A stretch of 64,000 bases of DNA, from assembly GCA_913776245.1 (NCBI GenBank), contig CAJYLO010000003.1:62001-126000 (forward strand), given 5' to 3'. A program made the position numbers and the translations under genes. The notes below the pieces were generated by a model. The model did not search any database. It was not told the DNA's origin and saw only the letters and a list, made by a program, of their open reading frames with translations. Shown one piece after another: positions 56,240-64,000 of the stretch. This DNA is from an uncultured Chryseobacterium sp. (GTDB lineage: Bacteria; Bacteroidota; Bacteroidia; Flavobacteriales; Weeksellaceae). The first letter of the stretch is position 1. Each line of letters begins with the position of its first letter.

Positions 56240-59200
56240 TTAATCTACGTGTTTCGGTGTGTAACCGTCTTCGCTCAGTTCTTTGTGAACATAGTCTGCT
56301 TTCATTTCGGCTTCATAATCAATCTTTTCGCCCATTTTAGTTCCAAATAATCTGTTAATCAACCTCCTTATGAAGTTAATGAATGATTCCATTAATGAAT
56401 AAACCACCGGCACAATAATCAAGGTAAGGAATAGTGATGATGTCAAACCGCCGATAACTACCCAGGCCAGACCTTTGTTCATCTCTGCTCCTGCTCCACT
56501 TGCCAACGCAATCGGCAACATCCCGAAAATCATCGCAATCGTAGTCATCAGGATCGGACGGAGACGCGCGTGATTGGCCTGAACCAATGCATCGTGCGTA
56601 TTAGCACCCGCTGCTTTTCGCATGTTGGTAAAGTCCACAATCAGGATCGCATTCTTTGCCACGAGACCAATCAACATAATCATACCGAGCATCGTAAAGA
56701 TATTTAAAGAGTTTCCTGTCAATGCCAGGATCAACATTACTCCGATCAAGGCCAGCGGAATCGAGAACAGTACGACAAACGGATGTATAAAACTGTCATA
56801 AAGTGACACCATCACCAGGTAAACCAAAATAATAGCCGCAAATAAAGCAATACCTAAAGTACCGAAGCCTTCGGTCTGGTTTTCCATATCACCGCTCCAG
56901 ATGTACTCTACACCAGCAGGCTTAGTTTTTTCATTGTTCATAAACATGGCTGCCCATTCATTAGCAACGTCACCAACCGGACGACCTACCACTTTTGATT
57001 TTACTTTTACAGAAGGTGCTTTATCTCGACGTTCCAGCAAACTCGGACCGGAACCCATTTTAACTTGAGCAAATTGACTTAGCCTGATCTGCTCTCCTTT
57101 TGGATTGGTAAATATCAGATTTTTAACATCATCAATGGATTGCCTGTTGTAATCTCCAAAACGGATGTTGATGTCATATTCATATTCACCGGCACGGAAT
57201 TTCCCATCTGTATTTCCGTTGAATGCTGTCTGCATTGTTTGCCCAACGCTGGAAAGATTCAGTCCCAAAGCGGACATCTTATCTCTGTCAATATTCACCT
57301 GAACCTCCGGATTTCCTGTATCGGTGGATAATTCCGCATCTACAGCTCCCGGCACTTTTTTCAATAATGCGAGAATCCGGTTAGCTTCTTTGTTCGCTGT
57401 TGCATTGTCCTGAGCCGTTACTACCAATTCGATAGGTGCATTGTCCGCTCCCATCAGACCGATTGGTGCTGTTTTAAATTCAACACCGGTGAATTTTTCG
57501 GCCAACGCTCTTTTGATTTTGGCTGATTTGATATCGGTACTTTCGGAACGTTCGGATTTGTCTGTCAAAATTACCTGGATCTCCGATTGGTAAAGTGTTG
57601 CCTGTGCACCACCAAAACCGGTAGATTGCTGACCAACTGTCGTAATCAAATCCACAACATCTTTGTCATTTCTAAGGAATCTCTCAACCTCAAGAGTCAC
57701 CTGATTGGTTTTCTCAACTGATGCATCTTTCGGTAATTCCATCTGAACCAGGAACTGACCTCTGTCCATTTTCGGGAAGAATTCTCCACCAATGAAACCA
57801 AATGCCACTAACATAAATGAGCCTATCAGAACAAGAAAAGTTACAATAACTGTCATTATTCTTCTTAAAGTCGTTTTCAGACACCATTCCAGGATTCCTG
57901 TAATCCAGTGCGTGAATTTGTCCAATTGTTTCTCGAACCAAAGAATGAATTTTTCAAAAGGATTTTTCCCGGTAAGATGAACCAGTTTCCCAAATCTTGA
58001 AGATAACCAAGGAATAATTGTGAACGATGCCAACAATGAAAATAATGTTGCAATAACCACCGTGACGCAGAATTGTGCCAGGATATTTGCCACCAAACCT
58101 GTACTCATCGCAATCGGAAGGAATACAACCACAATTACCAATGTGATGGCGGAAACCGTAAATCCAATCTCTGCGGCACCATCGTAAGCGGCACGGATCC
58201 GGCTTTTTCCCATCTCCATGTGCCGGTAAACGTTTTCCAGAACCACAATCGCATCATCCACAAGAATACCAACTACCAATGATAGTCCAAGTAAACTCAT
58301 TAAGTTCAATGTGTAACCCATCAGATTCATCCCGATGAAAGTTGCAATCAATGAGACCGGAATGGAAACCATTACAATAAAGGCATTTCTGATATTATGA
58401 AGGAATAACAACATCACTACAGCCACCAGAATAATCGCCAGGAACAAGTCAAAAATAACGTGATTCGCAGCTTCCAAAGTAAAGTCTGTACTGTCATCCA
58501 CAATTTTAACTTTAACGCCCTGAGCAGCATAATTTTTCATAACCTCATCCACCGTTTTTGTAATGCTTTCCGATACAGAAACTGCGTTGGCATCCGATTG
58601 TTTCTTGATTTGCATCAAAATCGTCGGTAACTGGTTGAATCTTGCCACTTTTTCCACATCTTTCTGGGAATCGAAAACCGTGGCAATATCAGACAATCTT
58701 ACCTGAGCTCCGTTTTTGGAAGAAATTACTAGATTGTTCAGTTCCGCAACGGATTTATATTTTCCTTCTAATCGGATTGTAGATTTTGAAGTTCTTGTTT
58801 TCAAAGCACCCGTCGGGAAGTCAAGGTTAGAGGAAAGGATAGCCTGCTGAACATCAGAAATTGCCAAACCGTAACCCTGAAGTTTTTTCTCATCAAGATT
58901 CACCTGAATCTCTCTCTCCTGACCACCAATCAGATCTACCTGAGCAACACCATTCACACGGGAAAAAATAGGCTCAATCTTTTTATCCAGAAGATCGTAA
59001 AGTTGCTTGTTATTCATTTTATCACTGGAAATACTCATCGTGATAATCGGTAGATCATCCAGAGAGAACTTATTCAGTGAGGGTGTTTTTGCATCATCCG
59101 GAAGGTCTGCAAGAACCGCGTTAACCTTACGCTGTGCATCATTCAGTGCATAATTGACATCGGCACCGGCATTCAGCTGAACCATAATCACCGAGAGACT

Positions 59201-59458
59201 TTCATAGGAAGAAGCTTCCACTTTTTTCACATTCTCAAGAGAACCTACTGCGTCTTCAATCTTTCTGGTAACCGAGGTTTCCACCTCACTTGGCGACGCT
59301 CCGGGATATACCGTGGAAATCGTCACCATATTGGTTTCAAATTTCGGGATCAATTCGTACCCCATCATAGAGTAACTCAACAGACCTCCCAGCGTCAGAA
59401 TCGTAAATAATACGATCACCAACGACGGTCTTTTAATAGATATTTCTGCTAACTTCAT
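56240..59458 (-). CDS. RND efflux permease, AcrB/HAE1-type
   Basis: The 1072-residue inner-membrane pump has twelve spans and two large periplasmic loops. The proton relay is intact: VGILVDDAIVVLENVYRHM has the adjacent aspartates of span 4 (near residue 400). Typical blocks are FFPKMDRGQFLVQMELP, GLSLVVGILVDDA, LGLNLSSVGQTMQTAFNG and SGAGAEMNKGLAWVVIGG. It uses the proton gradient to expel compounds through a TolC channel. The last gene of the operon; the adaptor gene ends 6 bases upstream. Confidence 0.95.
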   Translation of the reverse strand: MKLAEISIKRPSLVIVLFTILTLGGLLSYSMMGYELIPKFETNMVTISTVYPGASPSEVETSVTRKIEDAVGSLENVKKVEASSYESLSVIMVQLNAGADVNYALNDAQRKVNAVLADLPDDAKTPSLNKFSLDDLPIITMSISSDKMNNKQLYDLLDKKIEPIFSRVNGVAQVDLIGGQEREIQVNLDEKKLQGYGLAISDVQQAILSSNLDFPTGALKTRTSKSTIRLEGKYKSVAELNNLVISSKNGAQVRLSDIATVFDSQKDVEKVARFNQLPTILMQIKKQSDANAVSVSESITKTVDEVMKNYAAQGVKVKIVDDSTDFTLEAANHVIFDLFLAIILVAVVMLLFLHNIRNAFIVMVSIPVSLIATFIGMNLMGYTLNLMSLLGLSLVVGILVDDAIVVLENVYRHMEMGKSRIRAAYDGAAEIGFTVSAITLVIVVVFLPIAMSTGLVANILAQFCVTVVIATLFSLLASFTIIPWLSSRFGKLVHLTGKNPFEKFILWFEKQLDKFTHWITGILEWCLKTTLRRIMTVIVTFLVLIGSFMLVAFGFIGGEFFPKMDRGQFLVQMELPKDASVEKTNQVTLEVERFLRNDKDVVDLITTVGQQSTGFGGAQATLYQSEIQVILTDKSERSESTDIKSAKIKRALAEKFTGVEFKTAPIGLMGADNAPIELVVTAQDNATANKEANRILALLKKVPGAVDAELSTDTGNPEVQVNIDRDKMSALGLNLSSVGQTMQTAFNGNTDGKFRAGEYEYDINIRFGDYNRQSIDDVKNLIFTNPKGEQIRLSQFAQVKMGSGPSLLERRDKAPSVKVKSKVVGRPVGDVANEWAAMFMNNEKTKPAGVEYIWSGDMENQTEGFGTLGIALFAAIILVYLVMVSLYDSFIHPFVVLFSIPLALIGVMLILALTGNSLNIFTMLGMIMLIGLVAKNAILIVDFTNMRKAAGANTHDALVQANHARLRPILMTTIAMIFGMLPIALASGAGAEMNKGLAWVVIGGLTSSLFLTLIIVPVVYSLMESFINFIRRLINRLFGTKMGEKIDYEAEMKADYVHKELSEDGYTPKHVD

Positions 59459-59464
59459 CTTGTG

Positions 59465-60526
59465 CTACTTTACGATATTGATTTTTGAACCGTTATCCAG
59501 GTTGATTTGTCCGCTGGTAATCACCTGCTCATCGCCATTAAGGCCGCTCAGGATCTGAACTTTATCTCCATAAACCTTTCCGGTTGTCACTTTTATTAAT
59601 TTGGCCGTTCCGTTATTAACAATGAAAAGCTGACCTGAGCTTACACCGTTTACAAAAGCTTCTGCCGGAACTGTCAGCATATTCTGGGTTTCTGCACCGT
59701 GATTGGTTTTGAAAAGTGCCGTTGCATACATACCGGCTTTCAGGTTTCCTCTGTTCTGAACTTCTATTTCCACCGGGAAATTGAGAGAAGCATCACTTTT
59801 CGGCGCAATAAATGTTATTCTTCCCGTGAATTTTTCATCAGGTAAAACATTAACATTGATATCGACTTCCTGCCCGATCTGGATTCTGCCAACCTGGCTT
59901 TCATCAACAAGAACAGAAAGCTTCAACGAATTGATATTGACAATTTCGAATAAAGCGGTTCCGGTTGAAACCACCATTCCCGGCTCCACCATTTTTTTGT
60001 TAATCATCCCGCTGATTCCGGCTCTCACGCTGGTATCATTGACTCTTACGCCCTGTGCTCTTACTGCTGATTGTGCATTTTTAAGCTGAAGTCTTGAGTT
60101 ATCCAGCTGCTGTTTTGTCACACCACCTGTTTTGTAAGCATTCTCGTAACGCTGGTTATCAATAATGGCATTTTGCAAATTATTCTGAGCCTGGGTCACA
60201 TCTACTTCGATCGCATCTCTTTTAATGGTTGCTAAAACCTGACCGGCTGCAACTCTTGAGCCTTCTTTTACATAAACATTAACCACTCTTCCGGCAATAT
60301 CCGCCGACTGGTTAGATTCCTGCTTCGGGATGAATGTTCCGTTTGCCGAATAATCCGTATCAATATCTTGTCTGGAAACCGTTACCACATTCACATTGAT
60401 TTTGTCAACCTGCTTGGCTACTTCTTTTACCTCAGCTTCCTGCTTTTTCTTGTTATCAACAATTTTGTAAGCAGCCAGACCAACCAGAACTGCTGCAACG
60501 ATGATATATATTAAAGTTTTTTTCAT
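59465..60526 (-). CDS. RND efflux adaptor (membrane fusion protein)
   Basis: The 353-residue protein has an N-terminal anchor (LIYIIVAAVLVGLAAYKIV), a lipoyl half with GRVVNVYVKEGSRVAAGQVLATI near residues 65-95, a coiled-coil hairpin (QAQNNLQNAIIDNQRYENAY), the second lipoyl half GISGMINKKMVEPGMVVSTG and the beta-barrel with VDESQVGRIQIGQEVDINV. It bridges pump and outer-membrane channel. It lies between the tolC-like and pump genes with gaps of 22 and 6 bases. Confidence 0.94.
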   Translation of the reverse strand: MKKTLIYIIVAAVLVGLAAYKIVDNKKKQEAEVKEVAKQVDKINVNVVTVSRQDIDTDYSANGTFIPKQESNQSADIAGRVVNVYVKEGSRVAAGQVLATIKRDAIEVDVTQAQNNLQNAIIDNQRYENAYKTGGVTKQQLDNSRLQLKNAQSAVRAQGVRVNDTSVRAGISGMINKKMVEPGMVVSTGTALFEIVNINSLKLSVLVDESQVGRIQIGQEVDINVNVLPDEKFTGRITFIAPKSDASLNFPVEIEVQNRGNLKAGMYATALFKTNHGAETQNMLTVPAEAFVNGVSSGQLFIVNNGTAKLIKVTTGKVYGDKVQILSGLNGDEQVITSGQINLDNGSKINIVK

Positions 60527-60548
60527 TTGGAATATTTATTTTCGTAGT

Positions 60549-61886
60549 TTATTTTAAATAAGTTTTAAGTTCACCTTTTGATTTGTAGTACTGAACTTCG
60601 GCAATTTTATAATCCAAAATGGCATTGGTATAATTATTTTTAGCCTGGACTAAGGAGTTTTCCGCATCCAAAAGGTCAGTAAGTGTTGCCAGCCCGTATT
60701 GGTAGTTACTTCTTGTATTGGCAAGAACATCCTCAGCAAGTGTTACGTTAGCTTTCTGATTTTCCAAAGTGGAAAGGCTGTTTTCAATTTGCGATTTGGC
60801 ATTCTGATAAGCCAGATCTAAACTAAGCTTGGTTTCCTGAATGTCAAGATTGATTTTATCCAGATCGATCTGAGCCTGCTGAACTTTTGATTTGGTAGCA
60901 AATCCATTGAAAATCGGAATATTGATGCCTAAGCCAATTGCTGAATAATCGGACCACATAACTCCTTTGGAGCTTCCATTAACTAAGGGAAATTTTTCTC
61001 CCATTCCCTGCCAGTTATAATTTGCAGTAAGATTAATTGTAGGATAATAAGCAGCCTCGGTTGCTTTTTTATTATACTCCAGGAGTTCTTTATTTTTAAG
61101 CAAAACTTTGACTTCGGTTCTGTTATCAGCACTAAGCGTATTTTCCAGAAGATGCGGTGTGATTTCCATATCTTCCTTTACCAGCTGGATATCTTTCTCA
61201 ATCGGCATTCCCATATAAAACTTAAGTGCATTTTTTGCCTGGGTCACACCGTTTTTAGTCTGCTTGATATTGGTTTCTATATTGGTAAGATTAACATTGG
61301 TTCTGTCAAGATCGATTTTCTTTGCCAGACCGTTGTCAAACAAACTTTTTATAACATTTCTGACTTTTTCCGTGCTTGCGTAGCTGCTTTCGAGCGTTTC
61401 CTGATTTTGTTCCACAGTAAAAACCTGGAAATAAGCGTTGGAAACTCTTTCAATGATCTGCTCATCCGTAAGATCGGCATTGAGCTGGTAAAATTCTTTG
61501 GTAGATTTTGCGGCCTTCAACCCGATAAAAACCTGCTGATTAAACAAAGCTTGTTGCAGCTGAACACCTGCAATTGCAACCCAAGGCTGACCCATTTTGA
61601 AAGTTTGACCAGCAAGCACAATCTCCTGAATAATAGGATTATAAGTCAGATTCGCTGTTCCATTGATTTTTGGAAGAGCACCGGCTTTAGCTTCTGCAAT
61701 TTTGTAATCTGCATTGGTCACCTCCAGTTTAGCTTTCAGCGCATCTGTTTTGTTTTGCAACGCATATTCTATCGCTTGCTTCAAAGTTACAGTCTGCTGT
61801 GCAAAAACTGAAGAAAAGCCGAAAATCATAAGCACTGCCGACAAACCTTTTTTCAGCCTGCTTGCAGTTATACGTTTTCTATTCAT
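60549..61886 (-). CDS. TolC-family outer-membrane efflux channel
   Basis: The 445-residue protein has a signal peptide (MIFGFSSVFAQQ) and two TolC repeats with long helices, e.g. LEVTNADYKIAEAKAGALPK and NALKFYMGMPIEKD. The second half has NTRSNYQYGLATLTDLLDAE and AILDYKIAEVQYYKSKGEL. It forms the exit channel for the RND pump. An 83-base gap without a terminator separates it from the tetR-like gene. Confidence 0.93.
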   Translation of the reverse strand: MNRKRITASRLKKGLSAVLMIFGFSSVFAQQTVTLKQAIEYALQNKTDALKAKLEVTNADYKIAEAKAGALPKINGTANLTYNPIIQEIVLAGQTFKMGQPWVAIAGVQLQQALFNQQVFIGLKAAKSTKEFYQLNADLTDEQIIERVSNAYFQVFTVEQNQETLESSYASTEKVRNVIKSLFDNGLAKKIDLDRTNVNLTNIETNIKQTKNGVTQAKNALKFYMGMPIEKDIQLVKEDMEITPHLLENTLSADNRTEVKVLLKNKELLEYNKKATEAAYYPTINLTANYNWQGMGEKFPLVNGSSKGVMWSDYSAIGLGINIPIFNGFATKSKVQQAQIDLDKINLDIQETKLSLDLAYQNAKSQIENSLSTLENQKANVTLAEDVLANTRSNYQYGLATLTDLLDAENSLVQAKNNYTNAILDYKIAEVQYYKSKGELKTYLK

Positions 61887-61969
61887 AATTTATTATAAGT
61901 TTATTTTTAATTTTTTATGCTTTAGTTTTAATGAACGAATCCAAAAAGAAAATACTTTATATTAATGAT

Positions 61970-62563
61970 TTAATTTTTGAAAAGCATTTTCAGGATGATG
62001 TCTTTTCGGTCTGCAATCAGCCTGTCGAATTCTTTATCATTAATCATCATATTTTCCATTATCAATGGCCTCACCGCACTTGGAAAAACCAATAACGATA
62101 TCATATTCAGGATAAACTGCATTGGCTCCATTTTCTCGATATTGCCCGCCTTCATTTCATTTTCGATGTCATTATAAAGTTTTTTGAGATCCGCTTCTTC
62201 CACATCTCGTTTATGACAGCTTCCGTTGTTGATCTGTGAGACAATATAGGTTTCCAGATACGGATATTTTAAACTGGTCTGAAGACTTTCACTGATGAAT
62301 TGAGATATTTTTTCTTTGAAGCTAAGATCAGATCTCATAATGACTTCGGACTTTTCCTTTTCCACTTTGTGAGCCTCATCAAAAACAATCTGAACAAGAT
62401 TATCTCTTGATCTGAAATAATAATTAATCAATGTCCTGTTTACACCAGCTTCATCTGCAATCTCCTGAGTGGTAGCAGCAAAACGTCCCTGAACAAAGAA
62501 AAGATTTTTGGTTGTTTCTTTTATAAGCTCCTGAGTGTGGTCTTTTTTTGATAGGTTTGACAT
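61970..62563 (-). CDS. TetR/AcrR-family repressor of the efflux operon
   Basis: The 197-residue protein from the ATG at 62563 has an N-terminal TetR DNA-binding domain with the recognition helix in IADEAGVNRTLINYYFRSRDNL (near residues 32-53) and a ligand-binding alpha-helical domain. A longer reading from 62626 would add 21 residues encoded by the operator region and is rejected. As first gene of the operon it probably represses itself and the pump genes. The likely operator sites are at 62566-62644. The inducing compound is unknown. Confidence 0.9.
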   Translation of the reverse strand: MSNLSKKDHTQELIKETTKNLFFVQGRFAATTQEIADEAGVNRTLINYYFRSRDNLVQIVFDEAHKVEKEKSEVIMRSDLSFKEKISQFISESLQTSLKYPYLETYIVSQINNGSCHKRDVEEADLKKLYNDIENEMKAGNIEKMEPMQFILNMISLLVFPSAVRPLIMENMMINDKEFDRLIADRKDIILKMLFKN

Positions 62564-62565
62564 TT

Positions 62566-62644
62566 TTGTTAAACAATTTTGTACAAATTTATAACGAATT
62601 TTATTTTTGACAAAATTGTTAAACATTAAAATTAAACAATTTTG
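62566..62644. promoter_or_regulatory. Three AACAATTTTG operator-like sites upstream of tetR
   Basis: The palindrome TTGTTAAACAA (62566-62576) extends to TTAAACAATTTTG; the motif recurs inverted at 62611-62626 (CAAAATTGTTAAACATT) and direct at 62631-62644 (ATTAAACAATTTTG). The spacing between centres is about 50 and 15-20 bases. They lie at the expected control region of the tetR-led operon and are good candidates for TetR binding. Confidence 0.5.
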
Positions 62645-62730
62645 AAAAATTTAACACAAAATTAATACTAATCTTACTCACGGCTCTTTTCATAAGACAA
62701 GTATTGGATGAGAAGTAAAATTAAATTCAG

Positions 62731-62738
62731 TAACTTTG
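62731..62738 (+). promoter_or_regulatory. -7 box upstream of the RsmB-like gene
   Basis: TAACTTTG fits TANNTTTG, 83 bases before the ATG. TTG is 24 bases further upstream, so the spacing is long. The leader (62739-62821) has no structure I can support. Confidence 0.3.
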
Positions 62739-62821
62739 CAGAATCGATAAATTTGCTTTCCAAAAAATATCAAATCCAAAATTGGAAAATGATTCGATCA
62801 ATAAATATTTATTAAAATTCA

Positions 62822-64000
62822 ATGGAATTAATTCACAGAAATCTTCTTATCGGGATTCATGATTCACTTCAGGAAACTTTTTTTGAAGACAAAAAATACG
62901 CAGACAAAGTCATAGAAAGACTGCTGAAATCTCATAAAAAATGGGGAAGTGAAGACAGAAAAGTAGTTTCCGAGATCTTTTACAATATTATCCGATGGAA
63001 AAAACGCCTGGAATATTATATGGGCGAGGGCGTGAAACCAAACAATATTTATAAACTGATCCTGGCTTATCTCCTGTGGAGCAAAACCCATTATAAAAAA
63101 TTTGAAGAGTTTGACGGAATTAAAATTTCTGACATTCTCACCAAACTTAAAAAAGGAACAGTTCCAACTAAAGCCATAGAATATTCAATCCCTGACTGGC
63201 TGGCAGAAACTCTGGAAAAAGAACTGGGAAAAAGTTGGGAAAGAGAAATGCTCGCACTTAATGAGCAGGCGCCGACCGTTCTCAGAACCAACACACTGAA
63301 GACAACACCTAAAGAGCTGATTGCTGACCTTAAGGATGAAAATGTAGAGTCTTTTACCATTAAAAATTATCCGGACGCTGTTCAGCTTGAGGAAAAAAAG
63401 AACGTTTTCCTGACCTCTGCTTTTAAGGATGGTTTATTCGAAGTTCAGGATGCGAGTTCCCAGAAAATAGGAGAATTGCTGGATGTGAAAGAAGGCATGC
63501 GTGTTGTGGATGCCTGTGCAGGCGCCGGCGGAAAAACACTGCATCTTGCCGCACTGATGAAAAACAAGGGACAAATTATTGCGCTTGACATCTATGAATG
63601 GAAGCTAGCTGAGTTGAAGAGACGTGCAAAAAGAGCTGGTGCTCATAATATAGAAACGAGATTGATCGCAGACAATAAAGTGATCAAGAGACTTCATGAA
63701 AAGGCAGACAGACTTCTGATAGATGCGCCTTGCTCAGGACTTGGCGTTTTAAAAAGAAATCCGGACTCCAAATGGAAAATAGATCAGAATTTTATTGACC
63801 GGATCAAAAGTGAGCAGCAACAAATCCTGCAGGATTATTCCAGAATATTAAAAAAAGGCGGACAGATGATCTATGCAACCTGCTCTATCCTCCCTTCCGA
63901 AAATAATGAGCAGGTGAAGGTTTTTTTAGAAAATAATCCTGACTATACTCTCGTGAAAGATGAAAAGATCATGCCGAGTGAAGGTTATGACGGCTTTTAC
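62822..64000 (+). CDS. RsmB/NOL1-type rRNA m5C methyltransferase, C-terminal part cut off
   Basis: The gene runs off the right edge; 393 codons are seen. An N-terminal NusB-like domain (about residues 1-135, KWGSEDRKVVSEIFYNIIRW) is followed by a SAM domain with FEVQDASSQKIGELL and the SAM loop VVDACAGAGGKTLHLAALM (near 225-243). Catalytic cysteines are in DAPCSGLGVL (near 300-309) and ATCSILPSE (near 350-358). The order is that of RsmB-like 16S rRNA (cytosine-C5) methyltransferases. The precise target base cannot be known. Confidence 0.9.
   Translation, partial: MELIHRNLLIGIHDSLQETFFEDKKYADKVIERLLKSHKKWGSEDRKVVSEIFYNIIRWKKRLEYYMGEGVKPNNIYKLILAYLLWSKTHYKKFEEFDGIKISDILTKLKKGTVPTKAIEYSIPDWLAETLEKELGKSWEREMLALNEQAPTVLRTNTLKTTPKELIADLKDENVESFTIKNYPDAVQLEEKKNVFLTSAFKDGLFEVQDASSQKIGELLDVKEGMRVVDACAGAGGKTLHLAALMKNKGQIIALDIYEWKLAELKRRAKRAGAHNIETRLIADNKVIKRLHEKADRLLIDAPCSGLGVLKRNPDSKWKIDQNFIDRIKSEQQQILQDYSRILKKGGQMIYATCSILPSENNEQVKVFLENNPDYTLVKDEKIMPSEGYDGFY

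Noticed and set aside
61152-61811. Plus-strand frame of 219 codons within the TolC-like gene
   Set aside because: Antisense shadow with Cys/Phe/Leu-rich, domain-free residues.
1-64000. tRNA, rRNA, prophage or IS genes
   Set aside because: I looked for T-loop motifs, integrases, transposases and phage structural proteins on both strands and saw none; a tRNA scan could still find a divergent gene.

Overview
The window looks like a chromosomal segment of a low-GC Bacteroidota, most probably a flavobacterium of the Weeksellaceae (Chryseobacterium group). The grounds are a SusC/SusD pair, a protein with a type IX secretion tail, a fused SecDF, Bacteroidetes-type promoters (TTG, about 19 bases, TANNTTTG), the general absence of purine-rich ribosome binding sites, and the kinds of dispersed intergenic repeats. 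The family-level placement is inference. I see no tRNA, rRNA, phage, IS element or CRISPR array.

Region by region. 1-5.3 kb: cut-off YiiX-like lipoprotein, DUF1801 protein, aminotransferase, murB, proC, an acetyltransferase and a VanZ-like protein. 5.3-12.8 kb: a (p)ppGpp synthetase/hydrolase abutting nhaA, a YihY protein, rlmH, a PAP2 phosphatase, TatA/B and a Tet-like MFS pump. 12.8-17.4 kb: secDF and a secreted sorbosone-dehydrogenase-like protein. 17.4-29.3 kb, all minus strand: a polysaccharide utilisation locus with SusC, SusD, a LamG lipoprotein, two tandem GH144-type glucanases, an esterase and a GH3 beta-glucosidase; the best reading is beta-1,2-glucan use. 29.4-38.3 kb: ferritin, small proteins, a deoxyhypusine-synthase-like enzyme, a 500-base repeat and RNA-like region, an ABC-F protein, a Crp/Fnr regulator with an AhpD-like partner and an M3 peptidase. 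38.3-44.8 kb: a Kef-type antiporter with its oxidoreductase, a LemA-TPM-TPM operon, mazG and pcm. 44.9-53.3 kb: ketoacyl-ACP synthase III, a FabI-like reductase, two Gfo/Idh/MocA oxidoreductases, an antitoxin with a toxin broken by an amber codon, an M23 peptidase, a probable restriction-modification pair and a 3-hydroxyacyl-CoA dehydrogenase. 53.4-64 kb: a GT-C-like membrane protein, small proteins, a TetR-controlled RND efflux operon and a cut-off RsmB-like methyltransferase.

The points most worth following are: three intergenic modules in which a TANNTTTG promoter runs directly into a terminator-like hairpin, so that the expected start site lies inside the left arm; three copies of a structured, probably non-coding element (10.4, 20.6 and 31.9 kb); an unrecognised 204-residue protein with a D...DHK motif next to a D12-class adenine methyltransferase; the amber-interrupted toxin; and the A+T-rich susC-susD-LamG block in the PUL. 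Much of the rest is ordinary housekeeping DNA.
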